A program made the position numbers and the translations under genes. The notes under the pieces are model-generated. The model was not told where the DNA came from. It did not search any database and worked only from the letters and a program-made list of their open reading frames with translations. A stretch of 44,923 nucleotides of DNA from Candidatus Bipolaricaulota bacterium (GTDB lineage: Bacteria > Bipolaricaulota > Bipolaricaulia > Bipolaricaulales > Bipolaricaulaceae). The stretch spans positions 1 through 44,923 of the forward strand of contig CALKCH010000029.1 of assembly GCA_938083225.1 (NCBI GenBank), in the 5' to 3' direction. Positions 1 to 7,849 of the stretch are shown piece after piece. Numbering within the stretch: the stretch's first letter is position 1; every line of letters begins with the position of its first letter.

Positions 1-2
1 TG

Positions 3-812
3 GACTTGGGCGGGAAAACCTTGGTCTTCTACCACATTCCCTTTGTGCACTGGCCTGAGACCATGGCCACCTACGAGGCCACAGAGAAAGCCCTTTTCCC
101 TTGTGACGCGTTCGGAGGCTTTCGCGCTGTGGAGGGCACCATCTTCGCGGACGCCGTGGATTTCCACCTCTACGAGGACGAGGCCCTTCGCTATTTCTCC
201 AACATCGTGGGGATGCATAGCCAGGCGGTACTCAGGGCCATCGAGAAGCTTAAAGGGCTGGCCATCGAGGTGATTGCCCCGGCCCACGGGCTCATTTGGC
301 GGAAGGACCCTCTGCGGATCGTGGAGCTTTACGCACGCTGGGCTAGAAACGAGGGCCAGCCCGGGGTGGCCCTCATCTTCGGCTCCATGTACGGGGAGAC
401 CCGAAGGATGGCGGAGGCCGTGGCCCAGGGCGTGCGGGAAGCTGGCCTTCCCGTGAGCGCTCTCGACACCAGCCGAACCCACGTGAGCTTCCTCATCCAG
501 GAAGCCTGGCGCTACCAGGGGCTGATCCTGGGAAGCCCCACCTACGACACGGGCGTCTTCCCTCCTGTGGAGCAGCTCCTGCGCCTCCTGGAGCGCAAGA
601 GGCTGCGGAACCGCGTGGTGGGGCTCTTCGGCTCGTACGGCTGGCGCGGAGGAGCCAGGGCCAAGCTGGAGGAGCGGGCGCGCGAGCTCGGCTGGGAGCT
701 GGTGGAAAGCCTAGAGTTCGCGGGAGCTCCCACCCCGGAGGATTTGCGCCGTGGCCGTGCTTTGGGCCGGGCCGTGGCCGCACGCGTGGCCCAGGGGGTG
801 GGCCGTGCCTAA
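3..812 (+). CDS. Flavodiiron protein (FprA/rubredoxin:oxygen oxidoreductase), 5' end outside window
   Basis: C-terminal 269 residues of a flavodiiron protein, a cytoplasmic enzyme that reduces O2 or NO to protect anaerobes. The reading frame is open to the left edge, so the N-terminal part of the metallo-beta-lactamase domain is missing. The visible part has the end of the diiron domain, with the late histidine ligand motif PAHGLIWR at about residue 95. A flavodoxin domain follows, with the FMN phosphate loop GSMYGETRRMAE at about residue 126 and the SPTYDTGVFPP flavin loop at about residue 176. No rubredoxin domain follows, so it is the short class A form. Its stop overlaps the ferredoxin start by 8 nt, which implies co-transcription with ferredoxin and AOR. 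The family is clear; O2 versus NO preference cannot be read. Confidence 0.93.
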   Translation, partial: DLGGKTLVFYHIPFVHWPETMATYEATEKALFPCDAFGGFRAVEGTIFADAVDFHLYEDEALRYFSNIVGMHSQAVLRAIEKLKGLAIEVIAPAHGLIWRKDPLRIVELYARWARNEGQPGVALIFGSMYGETRRMAEAVAQGVREAGLPVSALDTSRTHVSFLIQEAWRYQGLILGSPTYDTGVFPPVEQLLRLLERKRLRNRVVGLFGSYGWRGGARAKLEERARELGWELVESLEFAGAPTPEDLRRGRALGRAVAARVAQGVGRA

Positions 813-1212
813 GCGCCTGGCCGTGGTGGACCCCGGCCGGTGTGTGGACTGCCTCCTCTGCGCCCTGGCCTGTTCCCGGCGGTTCGGCGAAGGAGGCCTG
901 GCCCGCTCCGCCATTGCCGTGCGCTCCGTGGGCGGGGTGGAACACGGCTTTGTGGTAATCGTGTGCCGGGCCTGCCCGGATCCGCCCTGTGCCGCCTCCT
1001 GCCCCGTGGGCGCCATCACCAAGGCCACGGTAGGCGTGCGGGTGCATCCCGAACGCTGCATTGGCTGCCGCACCTGCGTCCTTTCTTGTCCGTTCGGCGC
1101 CGTCCACTGGGACGAGGACAACAACAAGCCCGTGATCTGTGTGCATTGCGGGCTTTGCGCCTCGTTCTGCCCCCATGGGGTGATCGCCCTGGAGGAGGTG
1201 GGCGGTGGATAA
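805..1212 (+). CDS. Four-cluster 4Fe-4S ferredoxin, probable electron partner of AOR
   Basis: A 135-residue cytoplasmic electron carrier. It has four cysteine groups, each able to hold a 4Fe-4S cluster: CVDCLLCALAC near residue 14, CRACPDPPCAASC near 54, CIGCRTCVLSC near 80 and CVHCGLCASFC near 111. This is the HycB/DmsB/AorB type of polyferredoxin subunit. The GTG start at 805 is chosen because a GGGGG-rich ribosome binding site lies just upstream and the protein then begins VPKRLAVVDPGRC; the reading frame is open further upstream but overlaps the flavodiiron gene. The 3' end overlaps the AOR start by 8 nt. By context it carries electrons between AOR and the flavodiiron protein or the general ferredoxin pool; that role is inferred. 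Confidence 0.9.
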   Translation: MPKRLAVVDPGRCVDCLLCALACSRRFGEGGLARSAIAVRSVGGVEHGFVVIVCRACPDPPCAASCPVGAITKATVGVRVHPERCIGCRTCVLSCPFGAVHWDEDNNKPVICVHCGLCASFCPHGVIALEEVGGG

Positions 1213-2983
1213 AGCGCTCACTCGGGTTTTGCGCATCGACCTCACCAAAAAACGCACATGGGTGGAGGAGCGACCCAATCTTTTCGAGAAAGGTTTGGGC
1301 GGGGCCGGCGTGGCCATAGAACTTTTGTACGAGCTTTGCCCTAAGGACGCTGATCCCTTGGGGCCGGAGAACCCCATCATCCTGGCTGTAGGGCCTCTGA
1401 ATCCTTTATTTCCCTTGGCGTCCAAAGCGGTGGCCATGTTCAAGTCTCCCCACACCGGGAACCTCGGGGAATCCCATTGCGGCGGGAGGGTGGCCTTGGC
1501 CCTACGCCTGGCGGGGTTTGGTGCTCTCGCGATCCAAGGGAAAAGCGATGTTCCTGTGTACCTCACCGTGCACCGGGGGAGAGTGCAATTCCGGGATGCC
1601 CGCGCTCTGTGGGGCCTTTCCTCCTCCCTTACGGCAGGGCGTGTGCTGCGGGAGATCGAGCCGGGTTCGGGAGCGCGCACGATCCTGCGCATCGGCCGGG
1701 CCGGAGAGCGGCTCGTCACCTATGCTAACGTCATTGCCGAGACCTACCGTCACTTCGGCCGCCTGGGCCTAGGCGCGGTGTTCGGCAGCAAAAACCTCAA
1801 GGCCCTGGTCATCTCCGGCACAGGAACCATCCCCATCCCCGATCCTCCCCGCTACCAAAAGCTCTACCGGGAACTTTGGGAACGAGCCACCCGGTCCGAT
1901 CACATGCGCAAGTACCATGACCTGGGCACCGCCCAAAACATCCGGCCCTTGAACCAAATCGGTGCCCTTCCGGTGCGCAACCTTTCGGCCACTCGATACA
2001 ACGAGGAACCCGCGTTCTCCGGCGAACGGCTGGCCGAAGGTTTCCTGGGACGGAGGCTAGCGTGTTCCGCCTGTCCTGTGGCCTGTATCCACCTTGCGAT
2101 CCTACGCGAACCCCATCCAGTAGAGCCCTATTTCTACAAGACCACGTTCGTCTCCTACGACCATGAGCCGCTCTACGCTCTGGGCAGCATGTTAGGGATG
2201 GAAAGCCCCGAGGGAGTTCTGAAGCTCATCGATAGCGCGGAGGTATGGGGGCTAGACGCGATCACCACCGGCGTGGTCTTAGCCTGGGCCACTGAGGCTT
2301 TTGCGCGGGGCCTGATTACTGAACAAGATACGGTGGGGGTCAAACCCAGCTGGGGTGACACCCAGGCCTATCTGGAGATGATCAGGCGCATTGCCGATCG
2401 AAAGGGAGAGCTCTACTGGACTTTGGGCCAGGGGGTTCGGGCTGCATCCGAAAAATACGGGGGCCAGGAGTTTGCCCTCCATTTCGGAGGAAACGAGATG
2501 CCGGGTTACCACACGGGACCGGGAGCGCTCCTCACCTATCTTTCCGGAAGCCGTCACTCCCATCTTGACTCGGCAGGTTATGCCTTGGACCAAGATTGTC
2601 TTCGGGCTGGGCAAAATCCTCCGCCGGAGGAGCTGGCGTGCCGGCTTTTCGCGGAAGAAGCTCGCCGGCAAGTCTTGTCCTCCGCGGTGATTTGCTTCTT
2701 TGGCCGCAATCTCTACGATTGGGAAACAATCCAGACCGCGCTGGGGGTGTTGGGCATAGAGAAAAGCAAAGAGGAACTCATGGCCCTCGGGGCGGCTATC
2801 CTCCGGCAAAAATACGCGTTCAAAGTGCGGGAAGGGTTTTCCTTAGAGAAATTGACGGTACCCATGCGCGCGGTGGAGACGCCAACCCCGCTGGGAGTAA
2901 TCTCTGAGGATTACTTGCGAAAGGCGTTGGCGGAAATGGAACAGCTTTTAAGGGGGGATGATGGGCTGGCGGGAGACGCTTAG
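1205..2983 (+). CDS. aor: Aldehyde:ferredoxin oxidoreductase, tungsten-pterin enzyme
   Basis: A 592-residue protein, close to the roughly 605 residues of Pyrococcus AOR. It oxidises aldehydes to carboxylic acids (or reduces acids) using ferredoxin, a tungstopterin and one 4Fe-4S cluster. The cluster ligands are visible as C287, C290 and C294 (CSACPVAC) and C465 (ALDQDC), matching the spacing of the four ligands in Pyrococcus AOR. The N-terminal domain has the family features GGAGVAIELLYE, SPHTGNLGESHCGG and GRLGLGAVFGSKNLKALV. The GTG start at 1205 overlaps the ferredoxin stop. Flanking flavodiiron and ferredoxin genes point to aldehyde detoxification or fermentation linked to ferredoxin. Tungsten rather than molybdenum is family knowledge and not visible in the sequence. 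Confidence 0.95.
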   Translation: MDKALTRVLRIDLTKKRTWVEERPNLFEKGLGGAGVAIELLYELCPKDADPLGPENPIILAVGPLNPLFPLASKAVAMFKSPHTGNLGESHCGGRVALALRLAGFGALAIQGKSDVPVYLTVHRGRVQFRDARALWGLSSSLTAGRVLREIEPGSGARTILRIGRAGERLVTYANVIAETYRHFGRLGLGAVFGSKNLKALVISGTGTIPIPDPPRYQKLYRELWERATRSDHMRKYHDLGTAQNIRPLNQIGALPVRNLSATRYNEEPAFSGERLAEGFLGRRLACSACPVACIHLAILREPHPVEPYFYKTTFVSYDHEPLYALGSMLGMESPEGVLKLIDSAEVWGLDAITTGVVLAWATEAFARGLITEQDTVGVKPSWGDTQAYLEMIRRIADRKGELYWTLGQGVRAASEKYGGQEFALHFGGNEMPGYHTGPGALLTYLSGSRHSHLDSAGYALDQDCLRAGQNPPPEELACRLFAEEARRQVLSSAVICFFGRNLYDWETIQTALGVLGIEKSKEELMALGAAILRQKYAFKVREGFSLEKLTVPMRAVETPTPLGVISEDYLRKALAEMEQLLRGDDGLAGDA

Positions 2984-3350
2984 GCGGGAATTTCTCGAGA
3001 CTGACCGAGAATTCGTGGAGGAGGTGCTCCCCATCGGCTTGGTGGACCAGGCGGCCTTCGGCCTCATTGCCGAGGCCACCCGGTACGTGCTGGTGGCCGA
3101 GGGGGAGGAGGTGCACATTCGTCCCGATGTGGCTGCGCTCTCTGAGGTTTTGCGCTCGTTGAGTCGCGGGGGACGCGGTGTTTCCCGGCGGGATGCAGAA
3201 GCAGCGGTGCGGAAGTTTGCGGAGCTTTGGGAGGCCAAAGCTCGGGCGCGCGGTACTTGGGAAGAGGCCGTGCGCCAGGCCCGTCTGGCCGGGGAAATCC
3301 AAGGCGCGAGCCCGCGCAGAAGAAGGAAGTTCTGGCCCTGGGAAAGGTGA
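2958..3350 (+). CDS. Unknown 130-residue protein in the AOR operon
   Basis: I do not recognise this protein. It begins MMGWRETLRREFLETDREF, is soluble (no signal or membrane segment) and mostly helical. It has a charged, Arg-rich C terminus ending RRRRKFWPWER. Its start overlaps the AOR stop by 26 nt and its own stop is 4 nt before the ABC ATPase start, so it is translationally packed into the AOR operon. A run of G residues ends exactly where the first of two adjacent ATG codons (2958 or 2961) begins, which is too close for an ideal ribosome binding site, so the start is uncertain. A role linked to AOR maturation or to the adjacent ATPase is possible but unsupported. Confidence 0.72.
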   Translation: MMGWRETLRREFLETDREFVEEVLPIGLVDQAAFGLIAEATRYVLVAEGEEVHIRPDVAALSEVLRSLSRGGRGVSRRDAEAAVRKFAELWEAKARARGTWEEAVRQARLAGEIQGASPRRRRKFWPWER

Positions 3351-3354
3351 GAGG

Positions 3355-4122
3355 ATGCCAGAAATCGTTCTCCAAGGCGTTACCAAACGCTTCGGCACCA
3401 CGGTTGCTGTGGATGGTCTTACCGCACGCATTTGTAACCGCGAGTTCTTCGTGGTGGTTGGCCCCACGGGATGCGGCAAAACCACTCTCCTCCGCCTCCT
3501 GGCAGGCTTAATTCATCCCGATCAGGGCGAGATCCGGTTCGATGGGGTGAGCGTGAGGGGGATGTCACCCCGGGAGCGCGGCGTGCGCATGGTGTTCCAG
3601 GGCCAGGACTACGCGCTTTACCCTCACCTCGAGGTGTATCACCCCGAACGCTGGTCCAACCTGTCTTTCCCTTTGCGGCTTCAGGGAGAGAGGACCAGGA
3701 GGATTCAGGAGCGCGTACAGAGAGTGGTGCAGAGGCTGGGAATACAGCCCGCGTGGTTCCCCCGCAAGCCGCGGGAGCTTTCCGAAGGAGAAAAGCAGAA
3801 AGTAGCTCTCGGGCGGGCTACAGTTTTGTCGCCCAAAGTTTTTCTTTTGGACGAACCCCTGGCCCACCTGGACCCCCCTGCCCGAGCCAAAGCCCGGGAG
3901 GAGATCCGCCGGCTGCACGCCGAGCTGGGCACGACCACCGTCTATGTGACCCATGATCTGGCCGAGGCGTTCATTTTGGGGGACAGGGTGGCGGTGATGT
4001 GTGCCGGAAAGTTCTTGCAGGTGGGAAGCCCCACAGAGCTCCAGGACCATCCTGCGGACGCCTTCGTGGCCGAGTTCGTGCGGAGTTACCGGGAAGGGTT
4101 GCGGCAAGCCTTTGGTGTATGA
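3355..4122 (+). CDS. ABC transporter ATP-binding protein (MalK/CysA-like), no TOBE domain
   Basis: A 255-residue ABC ATPase that would energise an importer at the inner face of the membrane. Walker A is GPTGCGKTT, the signature is a variant LSEGEKQKVALGRA (E for the usual second G), Walker B is VFLLDEPLAHLD and the switch histidine is in YVTHD. It resembles MalK/PotA/CysA ATPases but stops after the nucleotide-binding domain (ending FVRSYREGLRQAFGV), without the C-terminal TOBE region. The frame is open further upstream, but the ATG at 3355, four bases after the preceding stop and directly after GAGAGG, gives a normal N terminus. No permease or binding protein lies next to it. Co-operonic position with AOR makes a metal oxyanion such as tungstate an attractive but unproven substrate. 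Confidence 0.88.
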   Translation: MPEIVLQGVTKRFGTTVAVDGLTARICNREFFVVVGPTGCGKTTLLRLLAGLIHPDQGEIRFDGVSVRGMSPRERGVRMVFQGQDYALYPHLEVYHPERWSNLSFPLRLQGERTRRIQERVQRVVQRLGIQPAWFPRKPRELSEGEKQKVALGRATVLSPKVFLLDEPLAHLDPPARAKAREEIRRLHAELGTTTVYVTHDLAEAFILGDRVAVMCAGKFLQVGSPTELQDHPADAFVAEFVRSYREGLRQAFGV

Positions 4123-4126
4123 AAAG

Positions 4127-4142
4127 CCGGACTTCCGTCCGG
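4127..4142 (+). terminator. Possible hairpin terminator after the AOR operon
   Basis: A 6-bp perfect stem CCGGAC/GTCCGG with a TTCC loop starts 5 nt after the ATPase stop. It is followed by the AT-rich stretch GAATCTTAAATTT rather than a clean T run, so termination may be weak. Its position, at the end of a five-gene operon and before a 106-nt gap, supports the call. Confidence 0.45.
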
Positions 4143-4228
4143 GAATCTTAAATTTACGACGATGCAGACCTTCTGTCAAGGCCCCGGGGGACAGCGGGGG
4201 TTGATCTCTTCTCTCACCCAACAGGAAC

Positions 4229-5170
4229 ATGAAGGACATGAAGGTTGCAGTCCTTTGTGGTGGAACTTCTGCGGAACGTGAGGTTTCCCAGCGCTCTGGA
4301 CGAGGAGTGTTTGCCGCCTTACGGCGCAAAGGTTGGGATGTGGAGCTTCTGGAGATCGACTCCTTCGACGGCCTCCCCCAACGTTTAAAACCCTACCAAG
4401 TGGTGTTCAACATCCTGCACGGTGGTCCCGGCGAAGATGGGACTGTACAGCTTTTGCTTGAGCTCATGGGCAAAGCCTATGTAGGTTCTGGCCCACTGGC
4501 CTCGGCCTTAGCCATGGACAAAGTGGAGGCCAAGAAGGCCTTTTACGGGAAAAACCTGCCCACCCCACCTTGGTTGGTCTATCCGGGCGGAGACCTGGGA
4601 GGATTTGCCGAGCACGTCGAAAAGGGGTTAGGCCTTCCGGTAGTGTTGAAACCGCGTCGGGAGGGCTCGAGCGTAGGGGTAAAGATTGTCCAGGACGAAG
4701 CTACGCTGAGCGAAAACCTCGAAGAAATGGCCAAAAACTATGCGGAGTTCTTCGCGGAAAAATACATCCCTGGCCGGGAAATAACCGCGGCCATCCTGGA
4801 CAAGGGCCAAGGGCCAGAAGTTTTGCCCCTCCTAGAACTACGGCCTAAACGGACGTTTTTTGACTGGATTGCCAAATATACCCCAGGTGAATGTGAGGTT
4901 TTGTGCCCAGCCCCGCTTCTCCCCGCAGAAGAGGAAAGGGCTAAGGAGATGGCCCTCCAGGCCTACCTCCTCCTGGGTTGTCGTGATTTCGCCCGGGTGG
5001 ACATGAGGTTAGACCCCAGCGGCACGCCTTATCTCCTGGAGGTCAACACTCTGCCGGGGATGACCGAGCTCTCCCTGTTTCCGCGGGCTGCCGCTGCGGC
5101 CGGACTCGCCTACGATGACCTCGTGGACCTGCTCCTCCGGCAGGCCCTCCGCCGCTTGCCAAACGCCTGA
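4229..5170 (+). CDS. ddl: D-alanine--D-alanine ligase
   Basis: A 313-residue ATP-grasp enzyme that joins two D-alanines for peptidoglycan precursors in the cytoplasm. Motifs include the N-terminal VAVLCGGTSAEREVS, the HGGPGEDGTVQ loop, SALAMDK, KPRREGSSVG of the ATP-grasp fold and the metal-binding EVNTLPGMTELS near the C terminus. Length is normal for the family. Two in-frame ATGs are possible (4229 and 4238); each has a short AGGA-like motif only 1-2 nt upstream, so the choice is open. The second would give MKVAVLCGG, a typical N terminus. It is followed by a separate promoter for the next gene, so it may be a single-gene unit. The peptidoglycan gene mraY occurs far downstream in the window, not in the same cluster. 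Confidence 0.96.
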   Translation: MKDMKVAVLCGGTSAEREVSQRSGRGVFAALRRKGWDVELLEIDSFDGLPQRLKPYQVVFNILHGGPGEDGTVQLLLELMGKAYVGSGPLASALAMDKVEAKKAFYGKNLPTPPWLVYPGGDLGGFAEHVEKGLGLPVVLKPRREGSSVGVKIVQDEATLSENLEEMAKNYAEFFAEKYIPGREITAAILDKGQGPEVLPLLELRPKRTFFDWIAKYTPGECEVLCPAPLLPAEEERAKEMALQAYLLLGCRDFARVDMRLDPSGTPYLLEVNTLPGMTELSLFPRAAAAAGLAYDDLVDLLLRQALRRLPNA

Positions 5171-5185
5171 TTTTTCGGATACAGT
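5156..5185 (+). promoter_or_regulatory. Sigma-70-type promoter for the hydrolase-aminotransferase-tlyA operon
   Basis: -35 TTGCCA (5156-5161), 18-nt spacer and -10 TACAGT (5180-5185). The predicted start at about 5192 gives a leader of about 27 nt carrying GAGGAGG. The -35 lies in the last codons of ddl. Confidence 0.55.
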
Positions 5186-5218
5186 AGAGCGTAAAGATCC
5201 GGCGAGGAGGTGACGACA

Positions 5219-5863
5219 GTGAAAATCCTGTGGTATGGACACGCGTGCTTCCGTATCACTGCCGCCGATGGCACGGTGATCATCACCGATCCGTACGATG
5301 AAAGTGTCCCGTACAAGGCGCCGGTGGGACCCGCTCATATTTTGACCATCTCCCACGAGCACTTCGACCACAGCGCCGTGGCCAGAGTCCAAGGGAACCC
5401 AGAAGTGGTACGCGGCGTGGGGGAGTGGAACATCCGAGGCGTGTCCCTGCGGGGAATCGCCTCCTTTCACGACCAAAAAGGTGGGAGGGACCGGGGAAAG
5501 AACGTGCTGTTTCGGCTCGTGGTGGACCACGTGGTGTTAGCTCATCTTGGAGACCTGGGACATACCCTGACCGCGGAGCAGCTTAAACCCCTGGAGGACG
5601 TACAGGTAGTGATGATCCCGGTCGGGGGCTTTTATACCATTGGTCCCAAGGAGGCCAAGGAGGTCGTGCACGCTTTGCCTAACCTCAAGGTGGTGATTCC
5701 CATGCACTACCGCACGGAAGTGATCAAGGATTGGCCCATTCGACCGGTGCGGGACTTCTTAGAGGCGGTGGACCTCGAGGTCCGGGAAATTAAAGGAGAA
5801 GCGGAATTGACCGAAGGGAGCCTTCCGAAGGCCAAGGAGGTGTGGGTTTTTTCCTATGCCTAA
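5219..5863 (+). CDS. Metal-dependent hydrolase, UPF0173/UlaG-like metallo-beta-lactamase fold
   Basis: A 214-residue cytoplasmic metallo-hydrolase. It opens KILWYGHACFRI, the hallmark of UPF0173/UlaG-type proteins, and carries the metal motif SHEHFDHS near residue 43, a later HLGDLGH and the C-terminal IPMHYRT. Its substrate is unknown. A GTG also exists at 5210, but it lies inside the ribosome binding site GAGGAGGTG; the GTG at 5219 has that site 6 nt upstream and gives the family-typical N terminus. The 3' end overlaps the aminotransferase start by 8 nt. Proteins of this family are often annotated as hydrolases of unknown substrate, and nothing here narrows it. Confidence 0.88.
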   Translation: MKILWYGHACFRITAADGTVIITDPYDESVPYKAPVGPAHILTISHEHFDHSAVARVQGNPEVVRGVGEWNIRGVSLRGIASFHDQKGGRDRGKNVLFRLVVDHVVLAHLGDLGHTLTAEQLKPLEDVQVVMIPVGGFYTIGPKEAKEVVHALPNLKVVIPMHYRTEVIKDWPIRPVRDFLEAVDLEVREIKGEAELTEGSLPKAKEVWVFSYA

Positions 5864-7067
5864 TATTTCCGCGCGCAGTTTGGCGGCCCCTGCTTCACCC
5901 ATCCGCCGCTTGTACTCCCTCGCTGTGGAGGCCAAGCGCAAGGGCAAGAAAGTCTACCACCTGAACATTGGGCAGCCCGATATTCCCACCCCCGCGGCGT
6001 TCTTGCGGGGAATCCGGGAAGCCAAAATTGAAGTTCTGGATTATGCACCCTCACCAGGTCTGCCCGAGGCCATTCATGCGGTTCAGGTCTACTACGCCGA
6101 GCTTGGGTTCGATCTCGCTCCTCAAGAGATCCTCATCACCATCGGTGGTTCGGAGGCCATCACCTTTTCCCTGGTGGTGGTTTGCGATCCCGGCGATCAA
6201 GTTCTCCTTCCAGAACCGTTTTATCCCAACTACCTGGGCTACGCCCGCTTGGCCAACGTGGAGATCATCCCGGTGACCACCGATCGTTCCGAGGGATTTC
6301 ATCTTCCGCCCCGCCAGGAGCTGGAGGCATGTCTGACCCCCCGTACCAAAGCCTTCCTCTGTTCTAATCCGGCTAATCCCACGGGCGCAGTCTACACCGA
6401 GGACGAGCTGGATATGCTGGTGGACTTGGCCCTCAAGCACGACCTCTTTCTCATCGTGGACGAGGTATATCGGGAGTTCGTCTACGAGGGACAGCACAAG
6501 AGCATCCTCTCCTATCCTGAAGTTGCCGATCGGGTCATTGTGGTGGACTCCATATCGAAAAGGGTTTCAGCCTGTGGAGCCCGGGTGGGCATGTTGATTT
6601 CTCGCAACAAAGAGGTCATGGCTGCCGCGCAGAAATGCGCCACCATTCGCCTCTCCGCCCCCACCCTCGAGCAGCTAGGCTTCGCTGCATTCATAGCCGA
6701 CCCTCACCACAACGAAACCATAGCCCACATGATTCAGGAATACCGAATACGTCGGGATGCGTTCTGCGAAGAGCTGGCGAAGATCCCAGGGGTCACGTTC
6801 CGCAAACCCGAGGGTGCCTTTTACGTAATGTTCGGCCTTCCAGTCCAGGATAGCGAAGACTTCGTGCGCTGGATGCTCACGGACTTCCCGGGAAAGGAGA
6901 CAGTGATGTTTGCACCAGGTGCGGGTTTCTACGCCACCCTTGGTAAGGGCCATGACGAGGTGCGCGGGGCTTACGTGCTCAAGATGGAGGATCTGCGCCG
7001 GGCCTGTGCTATCCTTGCTGAAGGACTGACCCTGTACAACGCCGCTTTGGCTCGGGCGCAGCGATGA
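5856..7067 (+). CDS. PLP-dependent class I/II aminotransferase (aspartate aminotransferase-like)
   Basis: A 403-residue fold-type I aminotransferase. Visible family features are LNIGQPDIPTP at the N terminus, GGSEAITFSL, CSNPANPTGAVY, the cofactor aspartate in LIVDEVYREF and the Schiff-base lysine K235 in DSISKRVSACGARVG. The last motif fits the SxKxxxxxGxRxG pattern of the aspartate aminotransferase group. It would move an amino group between an amino acid and 2-oxoglutarate or a similar keto acid; the exact substrate cannot be read. It overlaps the upstream hydrolase by 8 nt and tlyA by 4 nt (ATGA), so the three are one operon. The only GGAGG upstream is about 13-17 nt away, so translation may depend on coupling. 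Confidence 0.92.
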   Translation: MPNISARSLAAPASPIRRLYSLAVEAKRKGKKVYHLNIGQPDIPTPAAFLRGIREAKIEVLDYAPSPGLPEAIHAVQVYYAELGFDLAPQEILITIGGSEAITFSLVVVCDPGDQVLLPEPFYPNYLGYARLANVEIIPVTTDRSEGFHLPPRQELEACLTPRTKAFLCSNPANPTGAVYTEDELDMLVDLALKHDLFLIVDEVYREFVYEGQHKSILSYPEVADRVIVVDSISKRVSACGARVGMLISRNKEVMAAAQKCATIRLSAPTLEQLGFAAFIADPHHNETIAHMIQEYRIRRDAFCEELAKIPGVTFRKPEGAFYVMFGLPVQDSEDFVRWMLTDFPGKETVMFAPGAGFYATLGKGHDEVRGAYVLKMEDLRRACAILAEGLTLYNAALARAQR

Positions 7068-7849
7068 GGGAGGGAAAAACCCGCCTCGACGTCCTCCTTG
7101 TGGAAAAAGGGCTTGCTCCCTCCCGCGCCAAAGCCCAGGTCCTGATTTTGGCGGGGCAGGTGCGGGTGAACGGCGTTTTGGTGGATAAACCTGGAGTACG
7201 CATCGAGCGCTCCGCCCTTCTAGAGCTTCTCAGCCCGCCCAAGTATGTTTCCCGCGGCGGGGAGAAGCTGGAGGCCGCTCTTGGCGCTTTTCACCTTAAT
7301 CCAAGCGGAAAAATCTGTTTAGACATCGGTGCCTCCACCGGCGGGTTCACGGACTGCCTTCTTCAGCACGGCGCAACCAAGGTGTACGCCGTGGAGGTGG
7401 GGCACGGCCAATTGCATTGGAAACTGCGGAACGATCCACGCGTACTGGTCAAAGAGGGCCTGAACGCCCGCTTCCTTTGCTTTGAGGACATCGGGGAGCC
7501 CGTGGACCTGGTGACGGTCGACGTGTCCTTCATCTCGCTGCGGCTGATCCTGCCGAGGCTGGTGGGCCTCGTACGGGATGCAGGAGATGTGCTGCCCCTG
7601 GTGAAGCCCCAGTTCGAGGCCGGACGGGTGCTCGTGCGCAGAGGCGTGGTGCGAGATCCCAAGGTACATCGAGAGGTCTTGGAAAGACTTGTCCAGTTCA
7701 TCCGCGAGGAGCTGGCTTGGTCGGTGAGGGGAGCAATCGCCAGTCCCCTTCTGGGCCCCAAGGGCAACCGCGAGTTCTTCTTGCACGTGGTGCCCAGAGC
7801 GGACGAAGACCGGGAGCTTCCTTGGGAGGAGCTTGGTTTAGCTCAGTAG
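7064..7849 (+). CDS. tlyA: TlyA family 2'-O-ribose rRNA methyltransferase (hemolysin A family)
   Basis: A 261-residue protein with an N-terminal S4 RNA-binding domain (TRLDVLLVEKGLAPSRAKAQ, residues 5-60) and a FtsJ/RrmJ-like Rossmann methyltransferase domain. The S-adenosylmethionine loop is LDIGASTGGFTDCLL near residue 86, and VDLVTVDVSFISLRLILP matches the family's conserved strand. Family members methylate cytidines in 16S and 23S rRNA. The ATG overlaps the aminotransferase stop (ATGA). The 3' end overlaps the convergent patatin gene by 12 nt. Start choice and length are normal. The 'hemolysin' name is historical; an rRNA role is the better reading. Confidence 0.93.
   Translation: MREGKTRLDVLLVEKGLAPSRAKAQVLILAGQVRVNGVLVDKPGVRIERSALLELLSPPKYVSRGGEKLEAALGAFHLNPSGKICLDIGASTGGFTDCLLQHGATKVYAVEVGHGQLHWKLRNDPRVLVKEGLNARFLCFEDIGEPVDLVTVDVSFISLRLILPRLVGLVRDAGDVLPLVKPQFEAGRVLVRRGVVRDPKVHREVLERLVQFIREELAWSVRGAIASPLLGPKGNREFFLHVVPRADEDRELPWEELGLAQ

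Noticed and set aside
493-1719. 408-codon minus-strand frame opposite the flavodiiron, ferredoxin and AOR genes
   Set aside because: It is antisense to three clear genes, rich in Arg, Pro, Gly and Ala, and has no recognisable motif. High GC content leads to such frames.
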